From Maledivibacter halophilus (GTDB lineage Bacteria > Bacillota > Clostridia > Peptostreptococcales > Caminicellaceae), in the NCBI RefSeq assembly GCF_900167445.1, contig NZ_FUZT01000002.1, positions 62,001-126,000 of the forward strand: a stretch of DNA of 64,000 nt, read 5' to 3'. This document shows positions 35,052 to 44,570 of this stretch, in pieces. Each line of letters starts with the position of its first letter. Within the stretch, counting starts at the first letter, position 1. The notes beneath the pieces are model-generated. The model saw only the letters and a list, made by a program, of their open reading frames with translations. It was not told where the DNA came from and ran no database searches. The translations under genes and the position numbers were made by a program.

Positions 35052-37964
35052 ATGAAATTAAGGAAAATGTGGTTAAATATCAATGGAGCAAAGCGTATGG
35101 TTGTTTGTAATCCAGAAAAAGATTCCCTTGCTGATGTTTTGAGACGTATGGGCTTAACAGGTACTAAAGTTGGCTGCAATACTGGTGTATGTGGATCGTG
35201 CTCCGTTATTCTTAATGGAAAGGTAATTCGCTCCTGTGTAAAGAAAATAAAGACCGTAGAGGAATATAGCAAAATTATTACAATTGAAGGGATCGGTACT
35301 CCTAACAGTTTGCATCCTTTGCAAGTTGCCTGGATGAATTGTGGTGCTGTACAGTGTGGATTCTGTACACCTGGTTTTATTGTTTCCGCATATGGGCTAT
35401 TGATGGAAAATGATAATCCTACCCGTGAAGAAGTTCGTGATTGGTTCCAAAAGCACCGCAATGTCTGCCGTTGTACAGGATATAAACAACTTGTTGACGC
35501 AGTTATGGCAGCTGCAAAGGTTCTTAGGGGAGAAGCTAAAATTGAAGATATTACCTTCCAGCTGCCTGAAGATAATGAGTGTTATGGAAAGCCTCTTGTT
35601 CGTCCTTCTGCACTTTCAAAGGTAACGGGGTTGGCTGATTATGGTGATGATGTAGAGCTTAAGATGCCTGCTGAAATCCTTCATGTGGCAGTAGTACAGC
35701 CCAGAGTTGCTCACCATGCAAAAATTCTTAATATTGATAGCTCTGAGGCTGAAGCAATGCCTGGTGTTGTAAAAATTGTCACCCATAAAGATATAGAAGG
35801 TACAAATGTCATGGCAGAAGCTAATTTACATGAACGCAGTACAATTACTCTTCCCAGTCGTAAAGTTCTTGCTGATGATAGGATATTCCGTTATGGTGAT
35901 GTTGTGGCCTTAGCTATTGCCGATACAAAGGATCATGCTAGAGCTGCAGCTGCAAAGGTTAAGGTTGAAATTGAGCAGCTTCCAGAATATCTCAGCTATC
36001 TTGAGGCAGTTATGCCTGATGCAATGCGTATTCATGAAGATACACCTAATATTGTTGCAATGCAGCCGGTTTTAAAGGGTGCAGGTCTTGAAGATGCTTC
36101 GAGGGTTGTAGAAGTAATGGATAATTCTCCTTACAGTGTAGAGGGAAGCTTTTATTCATCCCGTGAGCCCCATCTTTCCATAGAAGGAGATATTGTTCAA
36201 GCTTATTTCGATGAAGATGGATTTTTAACCTTTCAATGTAAGTCCCAAGGGTTATATACTTCAATTAGCCGTATAGGTAATTCTATAGGTGTACCTATGG
36301 ATAAGATGCGTATTGTTCAAAATTTTACAGGAGCTAGCTTTGGTTGGTCTACAAATGCAGGTGATCTTTGTCTTGCTGGTGCTGCTGCTGTTGCTGTTAA
36401 AAGGCCGATTTCTTTATCAATGAGCTATGAAGAACATCAGCACTTCAGTGGAAAACGCTGTCCATGTCATTCAAATGGTCGTGTAGCCTGTGATGAAAAG
36501 GGTAAGATTACTGCTGTAGAGTTTGATTTTGGTATGGATCATGGTGCTTATTCCTGGGGTGCTGACCATGTGATAGAGAAACCCAGTCGTTTTGCATTTT
36601 TCCCATACCGTGTTCCTCATGTTGCAGGACTTACACGTATAGCTAATACAAATCATAATTATGGTACAGCATATAGAAGCTATGGTTCTCCTCAGGCCTA
36701 TACTCTCTCAGAAGCTCTTATGGATATGCTTGCAGAAAAAATTGGTATGGATCCCTTTGAATTCAGATGGGCAAATATAGCGAGACCTGGTGATACCAAT
36801 ATTAATAGTTGTTCATTTAAAGAGTATCCTATGGAAGAGATGATGGAGAAAATGCGTCCTTATTATGAAAAAGCTGTTACTGAGGCAAAAGAAGCCGATA
36901 CTCCTGAAAAGCGTAGAGGAGTAGGGATTGCATGGGGAGGATTTAACGTAACTGAAGGTGGAACTGATCAATGTACTATTATACTTGAACTGGCATCTGA
37001 TAACACTATAATTAAATATGACACTTGGCAGGAAATGGGTCAAGGTGGGGATATAGGCTCCTTAATGGTAACCTTAGAAGCTTTAAAACCTCTTGGCATA
37101 ACCCGTGATAATATTAGACTCGAGCAGAATGACACTAAAATTTGTCCCGATGGTGGAATGTCGGCAGCCAGCCGTTCTCATTATATGAATGGGAATGCTA
37201 CAAAAATTGCTGCTGAGAGGCTTATGAATGCTATGCGTAAAGCTGACGGAACCTATAGAACTTATGCTGAGATGGTGGCTGAAGGTATTGAAACCAGATA
37301 TGAAGGTAAATATGAGTGCACTGCAACTCCTGGTATTACTCGACTTGATCCTAACACTGGTATTGGTGACCCGACTCCAGCTTATACATATGTTCTAAAT
37401 TTAGCAGAGGTAGAAGTAGATACAGCTACTGGAAAGACCACAGTTATAGGTTTTACTTGTGTATATGATGTTGGAAAAATAGGCAATATTCAAGCTGTCA
37501 ACGGTCAAGCCTACGGTGGGATTTCCCATAGCATTGGATTTGCCCTTAGTGAAGATTATAGTGACGTTAAAAAACATAAAAATATTGCTGCCAGTGGTGT
37601 TCCTTATATCAAGGATATTCCCGATAAAATTAATCTTATTCCATGCGAAACTATTCGTCCTGATGGACCTTTTGGTTCTTCTGGAGCTTCTGAAGCATTT
37701 CAATCTTCTGGGCATGTGGCTGTTCTAAATGCTATTTACAATGCCTGTGGTGTACGTATTTATGAAATCCCTGCTAAACCTGAAAAGGTAAAGGCAGGAT
37801 TAGATATTCTTGCAAAGGGTGGAAAAATTGAACCTCCTAAGAAGTACTTCTTGGGTTCTGATTTATATGAGGAGCTGGAAAATATTAAGGCAAACCCTGT
37901 AGCATTCCGAGGACATGAGATGTTTGAAGCATTAGGAGATAGTCCTGATCAAAAATTCTTCTAA
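35052..37964 (+). CDS. Molybdenum hydroxylase, MOP-type aldehyde oxidoreductase
   Basis: This 970-residue protein is a single-chain xanthine oxidase-family enzyme without the FAD domain, like D. gigas MOP (907 residues). The first [2Fe-2S] cluster uses C42, C47, C50 and C62; the second uses C102, C105, C139 and C141; each is two residues after the D. gigas position as I remember it. The large molybdopterin domain ends with GSSGASEAF, whose Glu (E881) is the expected catalytic base. Such enzymes hydroxylate aldehydes or heterocycles at a Mo-cytosine-dinucleotide site. AAGGAGG precedes the start. Arginine is mostly CGT/CGC, unlike its AGA/AGG-rich neighbours, which suggests a transferred gene. 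It opens the cluster behind the sigma-54 promoter. Confidence 0.92.
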   Translation: MKLRKMWLNINGAKRMVVCNPEKDSLADVLRRMGLTGTKVGCNTGVCGSCSVILNGKVIRSCVKKIKTVEEYSKIITIEGIGTPNSLHPLQVAWMNCGAVQCGFCTPGFIVSAYGLLMENDNPTREEVRDWFQKHRNVCRCTGYKQLVDAVMAAAKVLRGEAKIEDITFQLPEDNECYGKPLVRPSALSKVTGLADYGDDVELKMPAEILHVAVVQPRVAHHAKILNIDSSEAEAMPGVVKIVTHKDIEGTNVMAEANLHERSTITLPSRKVLADDRIFRYGDVVALAIADTKDHARAAAAKVKVEIEQLPEYLSYLEAVMPDAMRIHEDTPNIVAMQPVLKGAGLEDASRVVEVMDNSPYSVEGSFYSSREPHLSIEGDIVQAYFDEDGFLTFQCKSQGLYTSISRIGNSIGVPMDKMRIVQNFTGASFGWSTNAGDLCLAGAAAVAVKRPISLSMSYEEHQHFSGKRCPCHSNGRVACDEKGKITAVEFDFGMDHGAYSWGADHVIEKPSRFAFFPYRVPHVAGLTRIANTNHNYGTAYRSYGSPQAYTLSEALMDMLAEKIGMDPFEFRWANIARPGDTNINSCSFKEYPMEEMMEKMRPYYEKAVTEAKEADTPEKRRGVGIAWGGFNVTEGGTDQCTIILELASDNTIIKYDTWQEMGQGGDIGSLMVTLEALKPLGITRDNIRLEQNDTKICPDGGMSAASRSHYMNGNATKIAAERLMNAMRKADGTYRTYAEMVAEGIETRYEGKYECTATPGITRLDPNTGIGDPTPAYTYVLNLAEVEVDTATGKTTVIGFTCVYDVGKIGNIQAVNGQAYGGISHSIGFALSEDYSDVKKHKNIAASGVPYIKDIPDKINLIPCETIRPDGPFGSSGASEAFQSSGHVAVLNAIYNACGVRIYEIPAKPEKVKAGLDILAKGGKIEPPKKYFLGSDLYEELENIKANPVAFRGHEMFEALGDSPDQKFF

Positions 37965-38044
37965 TAATATTTTGGACTTGATTAATTAGTGCCCATACTG
38001 CCTTTATAATAGAAGTTTGGGCACTATGATTTGGAGGAATTCCT

Positions 38045-40288
38045 ATGGAAGAAGCAAGAAAAAAAATTAGAACATGCTTGGAAGATCAAGAGGCATTTTG
38101 TACTGCTGCATGTCCCTTTGATTTTGATGTACGAAATTTTATAGATAAAATTCAGAGGGGAAGATTTAATGCTGGTTTTAGAGCATACCAAAATTCTGTA
38201 GCTTTCCCTGGAATTGTTTCTTATTTATGTCATGAGCCCTGTAAAGATGTATGTATAAGGGGAAAGAAGGATGGGGCAATATCTATAAGGCTTTTAGAGA
38301 AGGCCAGTATAGACTATGCAGCAAGAATTAGTCCAAACAATTATAATCTTCCACTTAAAAATAAAAAAATAGCAGTTATAGGTGGGGGGATTAGTGGTTT
38401 AGCCTGTGCCCTCCGCCTTTGTGCTAAAAAATATGAAGTTACCATATATGAAAAATCCCATCGTATTGGGGGAAGTCTATGGGATATTATGCCTTCAGAT
38501 ATATTTTTAAATGATATTAAGCAGCAATTTATGTATGAAGAATATAAACTTTGTTTAAATACAGAAATCATAAATTTGGGTGAATTAGAATTTGACGCCA
38601 TATATGTTGCAACGGGAACTAATGGTAGAGATTTTGGGTTGAAAGGAAACAAGGCAGGGAAGAGTCCAGGAGTTTTTTTAGGTGGATCCCTTATGGGAAA
38701 AAATATTATTGAAGCAATAGCCGATGGATTAAATATTAGCAAATCCATAGAGGGATATATTAAGACTGGCAGTATGAATACTCCAAAAAAAAACAATGAA
38801 ACACGTTTACAATTAGATATTAAGGAATTACCTTATGCCAAACCAGTGATACCATCAAATGGTAGTGCTTTTACCCGGGATGAAGCCCTGCAGGAGGCAA
38901 AGCGATGCTTAAAATGCAAGTGTGATAATTGTATTCAATACTGCGATTTAATGAGAAGCTTCAATAAATATCCTAAAATCATTGAAAATGAGGTTGAAGC
39001 TACTATAAATCCTGGAACCTTAGATGGAAATGGCACTATAGCTACTCGATTTATTTCTACCTGTAATCAATGTGGCCTATGTAAAGAGGTGTGTCCCCAG
39101 GACATAGATATGGGTGATTTTTTACTTAAAAGCCATAGAATAATGCAACAAAAAGGAGGGATGCCTTGGGTCTTTCATGATTTCTGGTTGAGGGATATGG
39201 AGTTTACAAATAGTAAATATGCACAAGTTTCACGGCTTCCCATGGGATATGAAAAAAGTAGTTATATGTTTTTTCCAGGCTGTCAATTAGGTGCTTCAGA
39301 TTCTAAATACGTTATAGAAAGCTATAATTTTCTATTGAAGGAAAAGCCAGATACTTCCCTTATACTAGGCTGCTGTGGAGCTCCTGCAGAGTGGGCAGGA
39401 GATAAAGATCTTCATAATAAAGTAATAGAAAAACTGCGAAACTATTGGACTTCCTTTGGAAAACCAAAGGCTATATTTGCTTGTCCCACCTGTAAACAGA
39501 TGTTTAATAGATATTTACCTGAAATAGAAGGAGTATTTTTATATGATCTAATGTTAAAATCGAAAGTTCCTATATCGGTAGATGGATCAGGAGAAATAGT
39601 ATCGGTTTTTGATCCATGTTCCAGTAGGGAAGAACCACATTTACAAAAGGTAATTCGCCAGCTAACCCAAAAATCTGGCTTTAGCCTTAATCCTTTACCT
39701 ATGGAAGGAAAGCTAGCCAATTGTTGTAGCTGGGGTGGTCAGGTGTCAATAGCCAATCCCTATTATACTCGCCAGGTTGTAAAAAAAAGAATTAGGCAGA
39801 ATGATAATCCCTATATAACTTATTGTATAAATTGCAGAGATATTTTTGCAGCAGCTAAAAAGCCAGTTTATCATATATTAGATATTTTGTTTGGACTCCA
39901 TGATTCAGGCAGAATACCACCTACTGTTACAAAGCGAAGAAATAATCGTGTAATCCTTAAACAGCAAGTACTAAGCAGATTTTGGAAGGAAGATTTTAAA
40001 ATGGAAGAAAGAGAAATGAAATTTAATTTAAATATTATTCCTCAGCTCGGAGAAAAGCTGGATAGTGAATTGATATTGGAAACTGATATTGAAGCAGTTA
40101 TTGAACACTGCGAAAGCAGTGGAAAAAAGGTTCTCAATCCTAATACAGGAAATTTTTTCGGTCATTTGCAGATAGGAAATATGACTTATTGGGTGGAATA
40201 TAAATCTGTTGATAATGGCTTTAATCTAGTAAATGCATATAGCCATCGAATGAGTATAGATGAGGGGGAAAGAGATGGAGGAAGATAA
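38045..40288 (+). CDS. Flavin/multi-[4Fe-4S] electron-transfer protein with CCG domain
   Basis: This 747-residue fusion has four parts. An N-terminal GltD-type Fe-S segment (FCTAACPFDFDV, then CHEPCKDVC) comes first, then a shortened pyridine-nucleotide-disulfide oxidoreductase domain starting KKIAVIGGGISGLACAL. A second dicluster ferredoxin region follows (CLKCKCDNCIQYC and CNQCGLCKEVC), then two HdrB/GlpC-like CCG motifs (LGCCGAPAEW, NCCSWGG). The flavin domain is about half the usual size. It matches the protein NCBI describes as pyridine nucleotide-disulfide oxidoreductase/dicluster-binding protein, as I recall. It probably takes electrons from the molybdenum hydroxylase and passes them to NAD(P), ferredoxin or quinone. 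A TTTGGAGG site precedes the start. Confidence 0.85.
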   Translation: MEEARKKIRTCLEDQEAFCTAACPFDFDVRNFIDKIQRGRFNAGFRAYQNSVAFPGIVSYLCHEPCKDVCIRGKKDGAISIRLLEKASIDYAARISPNNYNLPLKNKKIAVIGGGISGLACALRLCAKKYEVTIYEKSHRIGGSLWDIMPSDIFLNDIKQQFMYEEYKLCLNTEIINLGELEFDAIYVATGTNGRDFGLKGNKAGKSPGVFLGGSLMGKNIIEAIADGLNISKSIEGYIKTGSMNTPKKNNETRLQLDIKELPYAKPVIPSNGSAFTRDEALQEAKRCLKCKCDNCIQYCDLMRSFNKYPKIIENEVEATINPGTLDGNGTIATRFISTCNQCGLCKEVCPQDIDMGDFLLKSHRIMQQKGGMPWVFHDFWLRDMEFTNSKYAQVSRLPMGYEKSSYMFFPGCQLGASDSKYVIESYNFLLKEKPDTSLILGCCGAPAEWAGDKDLHNKVIEKLRNYWTSFGKPKAIFACPTCKQMFNRYLPEIEGVFLYDLMLKSKVPISVDGSGEIVSVFDPCSSREEPHLQKVIRQLTQKSGFSLNPLPMEGKLANCCSWGGQVSIANPYYTRQVVKKRIRQNDNPYITYCINCRDIFAAAKKPVYHILDILFGLHDSGRIPPTVTKRRNNRVILKQQVLSRFWKEDFKMEEREMKFNLNIIPQLGEKLDSELILETDIEAVIEHCESSGKKVLNPNTGNFFGHLQIGNMTYWVEYKSVDNGFNLVNAYSHRMSIDEGERDGGR

Positions 40289-40469
40289 CACTCTAATTTG
40301 TTATAAATGTCAAAAAAAGCTTGAGGCAGGTAAAACATATTTTGAATATTTAGGTCACAGCTTTTTTACAAATATTTTAAAGTGTCCCAAGTGTGGAGAG
40401 GTATATATTCCAGAAGAACTGGCAAAGGGACGTATGTCTCAAGTTGAAATGCAGCTGGAGGACAAATAG
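40275..40469 (+). CDS. Small CxxC redox/zinc-ribbon protein (DVU_1557-like)
   Basis: This 64-residue protein has two CxxC pairs (CYKC, CPKC followed by GEVYIPEELAKGRM), typical of a rubredoxin-like or zinc-ribbon fold. The ATG at 40275 is chosen because AGGGGGAAAGAG lies just upstream and within the previous gene, with a 14-nt overlap that suggests coupled translation. Position and size fit the DVU_1557-type redox protein of the Desulfovibrio set. Its role is unknown; cofactor or metal handling is a guess. Confidence 0.75.
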   Translation: MEEDNTLICYKCQKKLEAGKTYFEYLGHSFFTNILKCPKCGEVYIPEELAKGRMSQVEMQLEDK

Positions 40470-40511
40470 AAGAAGTTTGCAAAAAAAATTAAATTAGTAA
40501 AATATATAATA

Positions 40512-40582
40512 ATTAAGGAAATTGCATGATACATGTGAAGAATTTTAAAATTAATAATATTAATTATGCAAGTTTCTCAATT
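40512..40582. repeat. Family B repeat, short copy
   Basis: TTAAGGAAATTGCATGATAC ... TAATTATGCAAGTTTCTCAATTA retains both ends and about half of the interior. It lies between the CxxC gene and the methyltransferase gene, inside the operon. Confidence 0.6.
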
Positions 40583-40598
40583 AACTGGAGAGGATATT

Positions 40599-41327
40599 AT
40601 GTTTTCACCTAGCTCCATTTCAGTTTATGAAAGTAAGGAAATTAGGGATGTAACGGGAGATACAATAAGACCAGGAGGATTTGGACTTACAGATAAGGGA
40701 GTAGAGGTTTGTAAATTTAATAATAATGATAGAGTTTTAGATATTGGCTGTGGAACTGGTGCCACAGTAGAATATTTGAGAAGAAAATATAAATTAAAGG
40801 CAGAAGGAATTGACCCTTCCCAAAAGCTTCTGAGTGAGGCAAAAATTAAAAATCCAAAATTAAAACTATATAAAGGATACGGTGAAGAGCTTCCCTATGA
40901 AGAAGGCAAAATGGATGGAATATTTTGTGAATGCACCTTATCTTTAATGAAGGATAAAGATAAGGCTATAGAGGAAATCCACAGGGTTTTAAAGCCCGGG
41001 GGATATTTATTTATATCCGATGTTTATGCCAGAAGACCTCAATATATAACAGAATTAAAAAAGTTCAATTTTAAAAGCTGTATAACAGGGATTCATAATA
41101 TTGAAGATTTAAAGAAGAAGCTAATAGAAAAAAATTTTGAGATAAAAAAAATAGAAGATCATACAAATTATTTAGAACAGATGATAGTTAATATTATTTT
41201 TAAATACGGTTCCATGGCTGCTTTTTGGAAAAAAGTAAATAATTGTGAAATCCATTGTAATGAATTAACAAACGATTTTAAAAAAGTTAAGATAGGATAT
41301 TTTCTATTAATTGTTCAAAAAACTTAA
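40599..41327 (+). CDS. SAM-dependent methyltransferase (DVU_1556/TrsM-like)
   Basis: This 242-residue class I methyltransferase has VLDIGCGTGATVEYL (SAM site), an acidic strand-2 end (GIDPS) and LKPGGYLFISDVY (post-motif III), like UbiE-type enzymes. The start at 40599 has GGAGAGGAT upstream; the 11 extra in-frame residues come from the repeat. It is placed like the TrsM methyltransferase that accompanies the radical SAM TrsS in the Desulfovibrio-type set. The methyl acceptor is unknown. Confidence 0.82.
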   Translation: MFSPSSISVYESKEIRDVTGDTIRPGGFGLTDKGVEVCKFNNNDRVLDIGCGTGATVEYLRRKYKLKAEGIDPSQKLLSEAKIKNPKLKLYKGYGEELPYEEGKMDGIFCECTLSLMKDKDKAIEEIHRVLKPGGYLFISDVYARRPQYITELKKFNFKSCITGIHNIEDLKKKLIEKNFEIKKIEDHTNYLEQMIVNIIFKYGSMAAFWKKVNNCEIHCNELTNDFKKVKIGYFLLIVQKT

Positions 41328-41344
41328 AGGGAGGGGCCACTAAA

Positions 41345-41797
41345 GTGAATGAAACAGTCTTTCGTATTTTCCAGCTTGCTTCCAGTAAATATTGTTGTAC
41401 CCAAATAATGCTTAAAATACAACTTGAACAGGAGGGAATAGAAAATACGGATTTAATTAAAGCAGTAGGTGGATTATGTGGAGGAGTAGGATTTTCTGGA
41501 GGGATTTGTGGAGTATTAACAGGAGGAATCTGTATAATTGGACTTTATAGTGGAAAGGGCCGTGAAGAGGAATACAATAAAGAAGATTTTTATGAAATGA
41601 TTGAAGAATATATTAATTGGTTTGATGCAGAGTATAAAAGTAGAGAATGTATGGATATAATCGGAAGTCAACTTAAAAAAAATAATATGAAAGAGCCTTC
41701 TTATCCAGTTAAATGTGGAGAAATAATTGAAAAGGGATTAAGTAAAGCTTGGGAAATTATAAATAAACATGGCTATGAGTTAGGAGCGAGGGAATAA
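41345..41797 (+). CDS. C-GCAxxG-C-C family protein (DVU_1555-like)
   Basis: This 150-residue protein has the spaced Cys and Gly pattern of the C_GCAxxG_C_C family: KYCCTQIM, GGLCGGVGFSGGICGVLTGG, then later Cys at RECMD and VKCGE. These small proteins are found beside redox and metal-cofactor enzymes and probably bind a metal or Fe-S centre. GGGAGGGG precedes the start, and its stop overlaps the start of the radical SAM gene by 1 nt, so they are co-translated. Confidence 0.85.
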   Translation: MNETVFRIFQLASSKYCCTQIMLKIQLEQEGIENTDLIKAVGGLCGGVGFSGGICGVLTGGICIIGLYSGKGREEEYNKEDFYEMIEEYINWFDAEYKSRECMDIIGSQLKKNNMKEPSYPVKCGEIIEKGLSKAWEIINKHGYELGARE

Positions 41798-43152
41798 TGA
41801 AAAAAAATGAAGAAATTGTATTTGAAACAGAAAGCCTTTGTCCCGTATGCCTAGAAAAAATTCCAGCCTATAGGGTTAAGAAAAAAGATAATATTTATTT
41901 AAAGAAAAAATGTAGTAGTCATGGAGAGTTTGAAACCTTGATATGGAATGGCAGTCCCAGCATGGATACATGGATAAGGAAAAAGATTCCAAGCAAACCC
42001 CAAAAAAGCTTTAAAGAAATAGATAGGGGATGTCCCTTTGATTGCGGTCTTTGTGATGATCATAGACAACATACCTGTACGGCTTTAATAGAAATTACCC
42101 AAAGATGCAATTTAAACTGTAGCTTCTGCTTTGCAAGCTCAAAGAAATACAATATTAGAGAACCCAGCCTAGATAAAATAAAATTTTGGTATAAAAGGAT
42201 TTTAGAAGCTGGAGGACCCTATAACATACAAATATCAGGGGGAGAGCCTACAGTTAGAAATGATTTAGAGAAAATAATAGAAATTGGACATGATTTAGGA
42301 TATGAATTTATCCAGCTTAACACAAATGGAATAAGAATTGGAGAAGATGAAGAATATGTTAAAAGCCTTAAGAAAGCAGGTCTAAACTCAGTATTTCTAC
42401 AATTTGACGGTACAAATGATGAAATATATAAAAAACTTAGAGGAAAAAATCTTATTAGAACAAAAATTAAGGCCATTGAAAATCTGGACAAATACAATAT
42501 AGGAATTATATTAGTACCGACCCTTGTTCCAGGTGTGAATATAGGCAATATAGGAGAAATAATAGATTTTGCCATAGAACATATTCCCGCAGTAAGGGGA
42601 GTACATTTTCAGCCAGTAAGCTATTTTGGACGATATCCTGCCAAAACATATGAAAACATGAGAATAACTATTCCCTATATAATAAGGGAAATAGAAAGAC
42701 AGACCAAGGGAATCATAAAAAAAGAAAGCCTAAAACCACCGGGATGTGAAAATTCTCTTTGTTCCTTCAATGGAAATTATTTGTACAAAGGAAAGAAAGT
42801 TTTGAAGCCAATAACAGATAAGACTTGCTGTAGCGGAATACAAAGAGCAGAAGAAGGCTCGCAAAAAGCTAGGAATTTTGTGGCAAAAAACTGGAAATTA
42901 CCTGAAAAAAGATGCAAATGCAGTGAAGATCATTTAGACAAATCAATGGAATTTGATGAAATATTAAATTATTTAAAAACCTATAACTTTAGCATATCAG
43001 GAATGGCTTTTCAGGATGTCTGGAATATTGATTTAGATAGATTAAAGGATTGTTGTATACATGTTGTAAGTAATGAAGGAAACTTAATTCCATTTTGTGC
43101 CTATAATCTTACAGACATAAAGGGAAATTATCTCTATAGAGGAAAATGCTAA
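41797..43152 (+). CDS. Radical SAM protein, TrsS-like
   Basis: This 451-residue protein has a Cys-rich N-terminal segment (CPVCLEKIP, then CPFDCGLC) and the radical SAM motif CNLNCSFC, followed by SGGEPTVR (SAM contact) and a Cys-rich C-terminal region (KRCKC, late PFCAYN). The architecture fits the uncharacterised (seleno)protein TrsS; here the family's Sec/Cys site reads as Cys. It may carry extra Fe-S clusters (SPASM-like) and modify a protein or cofactor. It overlaps both neighbours by 1 and 7 nt, so it belongs firmly to the operon. Confidence 0.85.
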   Translation: MKKNEEIVFETESLCPVCLEKIPAYRVKKKDNIYLKKKCSSHGEFETLIWNGSPSMDTWIRKKIPSKPQKSFKEIDRGCPFDCGLCDDHRQHTCTALIEITQRCNLNCSFCFASSKKYNIREPSLDKIKFWYKRILEAGGPYNIQISGGEPTVRNDLEKIIEIGHDLGYEFIQLNTNGIRIGEDEEYVKSLKKAGLNSVFLQFDGTNDEIYKKLRGKNLIRTKIKAIENLDKYNIGIILVPTLVPGVNIGNIGEIIDFAIEHIPAVRGVHFQPVSYFGRYPAKTYENMRITIPYIIREIERQTKGIIKKESLKPPGCENSLCSFNGNYLYKGKKVLKPITDKTCCSGIQRAEEGSQKARNFVAKNWKLPEKRCKCSEDHLDKSMEFDEILNYLKTYNFSISGMAFQDVWNIDLDRLKDCCIHVVSNEGNLIPFCAYNLTDIKGNYLYRGKC

Positions 43153-44471
43153 TGAAAATTACACCACTGGATAGATGGATAAAGGAAAAAATAGGCTATA
43201 AGGGAAAAAAGGATTTTAAAAGCGAACTTGACAATTACATACTAAATAAACTGCATCAAAATATAAAATATGTAAAGGAAAATAGCATATTTTATAAAAA
43301 TCACTTAAAAAATACAAATAAAATATCTTCCTTTAAAGATTTTGAAAAAATCCCCTTTACAACTGATTTAGACATAAGAAAGAATCCTGGCCATTTTCTT
43401 TGTGTGTCTCCCAGTCATATTAGTAGGATTGTGACATTAAGGACCTCTGGAACTACTGGAGAAAACAAGAGAATATTTTTTACAAAGGAAGATCAAGAAC
43501 TGACAATAGACTTTTTCAAAATAGGTATGTCCACTTTAGTAGAAGAAAAGGATAAAGTACTTATTTTACTTCCAGGAGAAAGGGAAGGCAGTGTAGGAGA
43601 TTTACTTGGAAAGGCTTTGAAAAGATTAGGGGTTAAGGTATATATATATGGACCTGTACATAATTCTGAAAAAGTTCTTGAGATTATTAAAAACAGAAAA
43701 ATAAACTCCCTTGTGGGAATTCCAATTCAAATTCTTTCCCTTTCAAGATATAAAAAAAGCAAAGAAGAAATAAAATTAAAAAGCATATTATTGAGCACTG
43801 ATTATGCCTCAAATACAGTAATTAAAGAAATAGAAAAAACTTTTAACTGTAAAGTATTTGACCATTATGGTATGACAGAAATGGGACTTGGAGGAGGAGT
43901 AGAATGTGAAGCCTTAAAGGGATATCATTTAAGAGAGGCAGATTTATATTTTGAAATAATCGATCCCATTACAAAAGAAAAATTACCCAATGGAAAATGG
44001 GGTGAGGTAGTTTTTACTACCTTAACAAGAAAGGGGATGCCTCTTATTCGATATAAAACAGGAGATATAAGCAGAATAATCAATACTCCCTGCCTTTGTG
44101 GCACATACCTTAGAAGACTGGATAAAATAATTTTCAGAAAAAAAGAAGGGGTTTTATTAGGAGATATAGAAATATTGACTATAGGTGAATTAGATGATAT
44201 ATTATTTTCGATTAATGAGCTTATGGATTTTAAAGCTGTGGTAACTAAGGAAGAGGAAAAGGATTGCCTAACTATATATATAGATACTAAACTAACTAGG
44301 TACAAGGAATTACTTGTACATATATATAATAGACTGTATGAATTTGATTTAATCAAAGAATTAATTAAAAGAAGAAAATTGACTTTAAAGATTAAAGGGA
44401 GAATGAGAAAAGAAAATTATTTTAATAATGGTATACAAAAAAGAAAGATAATAGACAAAAGAAATAAATAG
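43146..44471 (+). CDS. AMP-dependent CoA ligase (DVU_1553-like, PaaK superfamily)
   Basis: This 441-residue adenylating enzyme has the AMP-binding P-loop RTSGTTGENKR, the DHYGMTEMGLGGG motif and YKTGDIS, resembling phenylacetate-CoA ligase, with an atypical Cys pair (TPCLCG). The start lies within the last codons of the radical SAM gene, with GAGG upstream, and a second ATG at 43152 is possible. The family here is that of the DVU_1553 ligase. It may activate the carboxylic acid made by the aldehyde oxidoreductase, but the substrate is unknown. Confidence 0.83.
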   Translation: MLMKITPLDRWIKEKIGYKGKKDFKSELDNYILNKLHQNIKYVKENSIFYKNHLKNTNKISSFKDFEKIPFTTDLDIRKNPGHFLCVSPSHISRIVTLRTSGTTGENKRIFFTKEDQELTIDFFKIGMSTLVEEKDKVLILLPGEREGSVGDLLGKALKRLGVKVYIYGPVHNSEKVLEIIKNRKINSLVGIPIQILSLSRYKKSKEEIKLKSILLSTDYASNTVIKEIEKTFNCKVFDHYGMTEMGLGGGVECEALKGYHLREADLYFEIIDPITKEKLPNGKWGEVVFTTLTRKGMPLIRYKTGDISRIINTPCLCGTYLRRLDKIIFRKKEGVLLGDIEILTIGELDDILFSINELMDFKAVVTKEEEKDCLTIYIDTKLTRYKELLVHIYNRLYEFDLIKELIKRRKLTLKIKGRMRKENYFNNGIQKRKIIDKRNK

Positions 44472-44570
44472 TTATTATAAAAAGAAGGATATCATTAATG
44501 AAAATTGTTGTATAATTATAGTAGAAAGAATTATTGAATGTAGAATATATTTAAATCATAGGAGGCATAA

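Noticed and set aside
34958-35461. Minus-strand frame of 167 codons over the start of the molybdenum hydroxylase
   Set aside because: The plus strand encodes conserved [2Fe-2S] cysteines here, and the minus frame has no start signal or family pattern.
30494-37964. deoD and the molybdenum hydroxylase as a purine-degradation locus
   Set aside because: The hydroxylase has the MOP layout without a FAD domain, and no purine-ring-opening genes are present.
38341-38796. Minus-strand frame of 151 codons
   Set aside because: It is opposite the NAD-binding motif of the flavin/Fe-S protein and shows no recognisable features.
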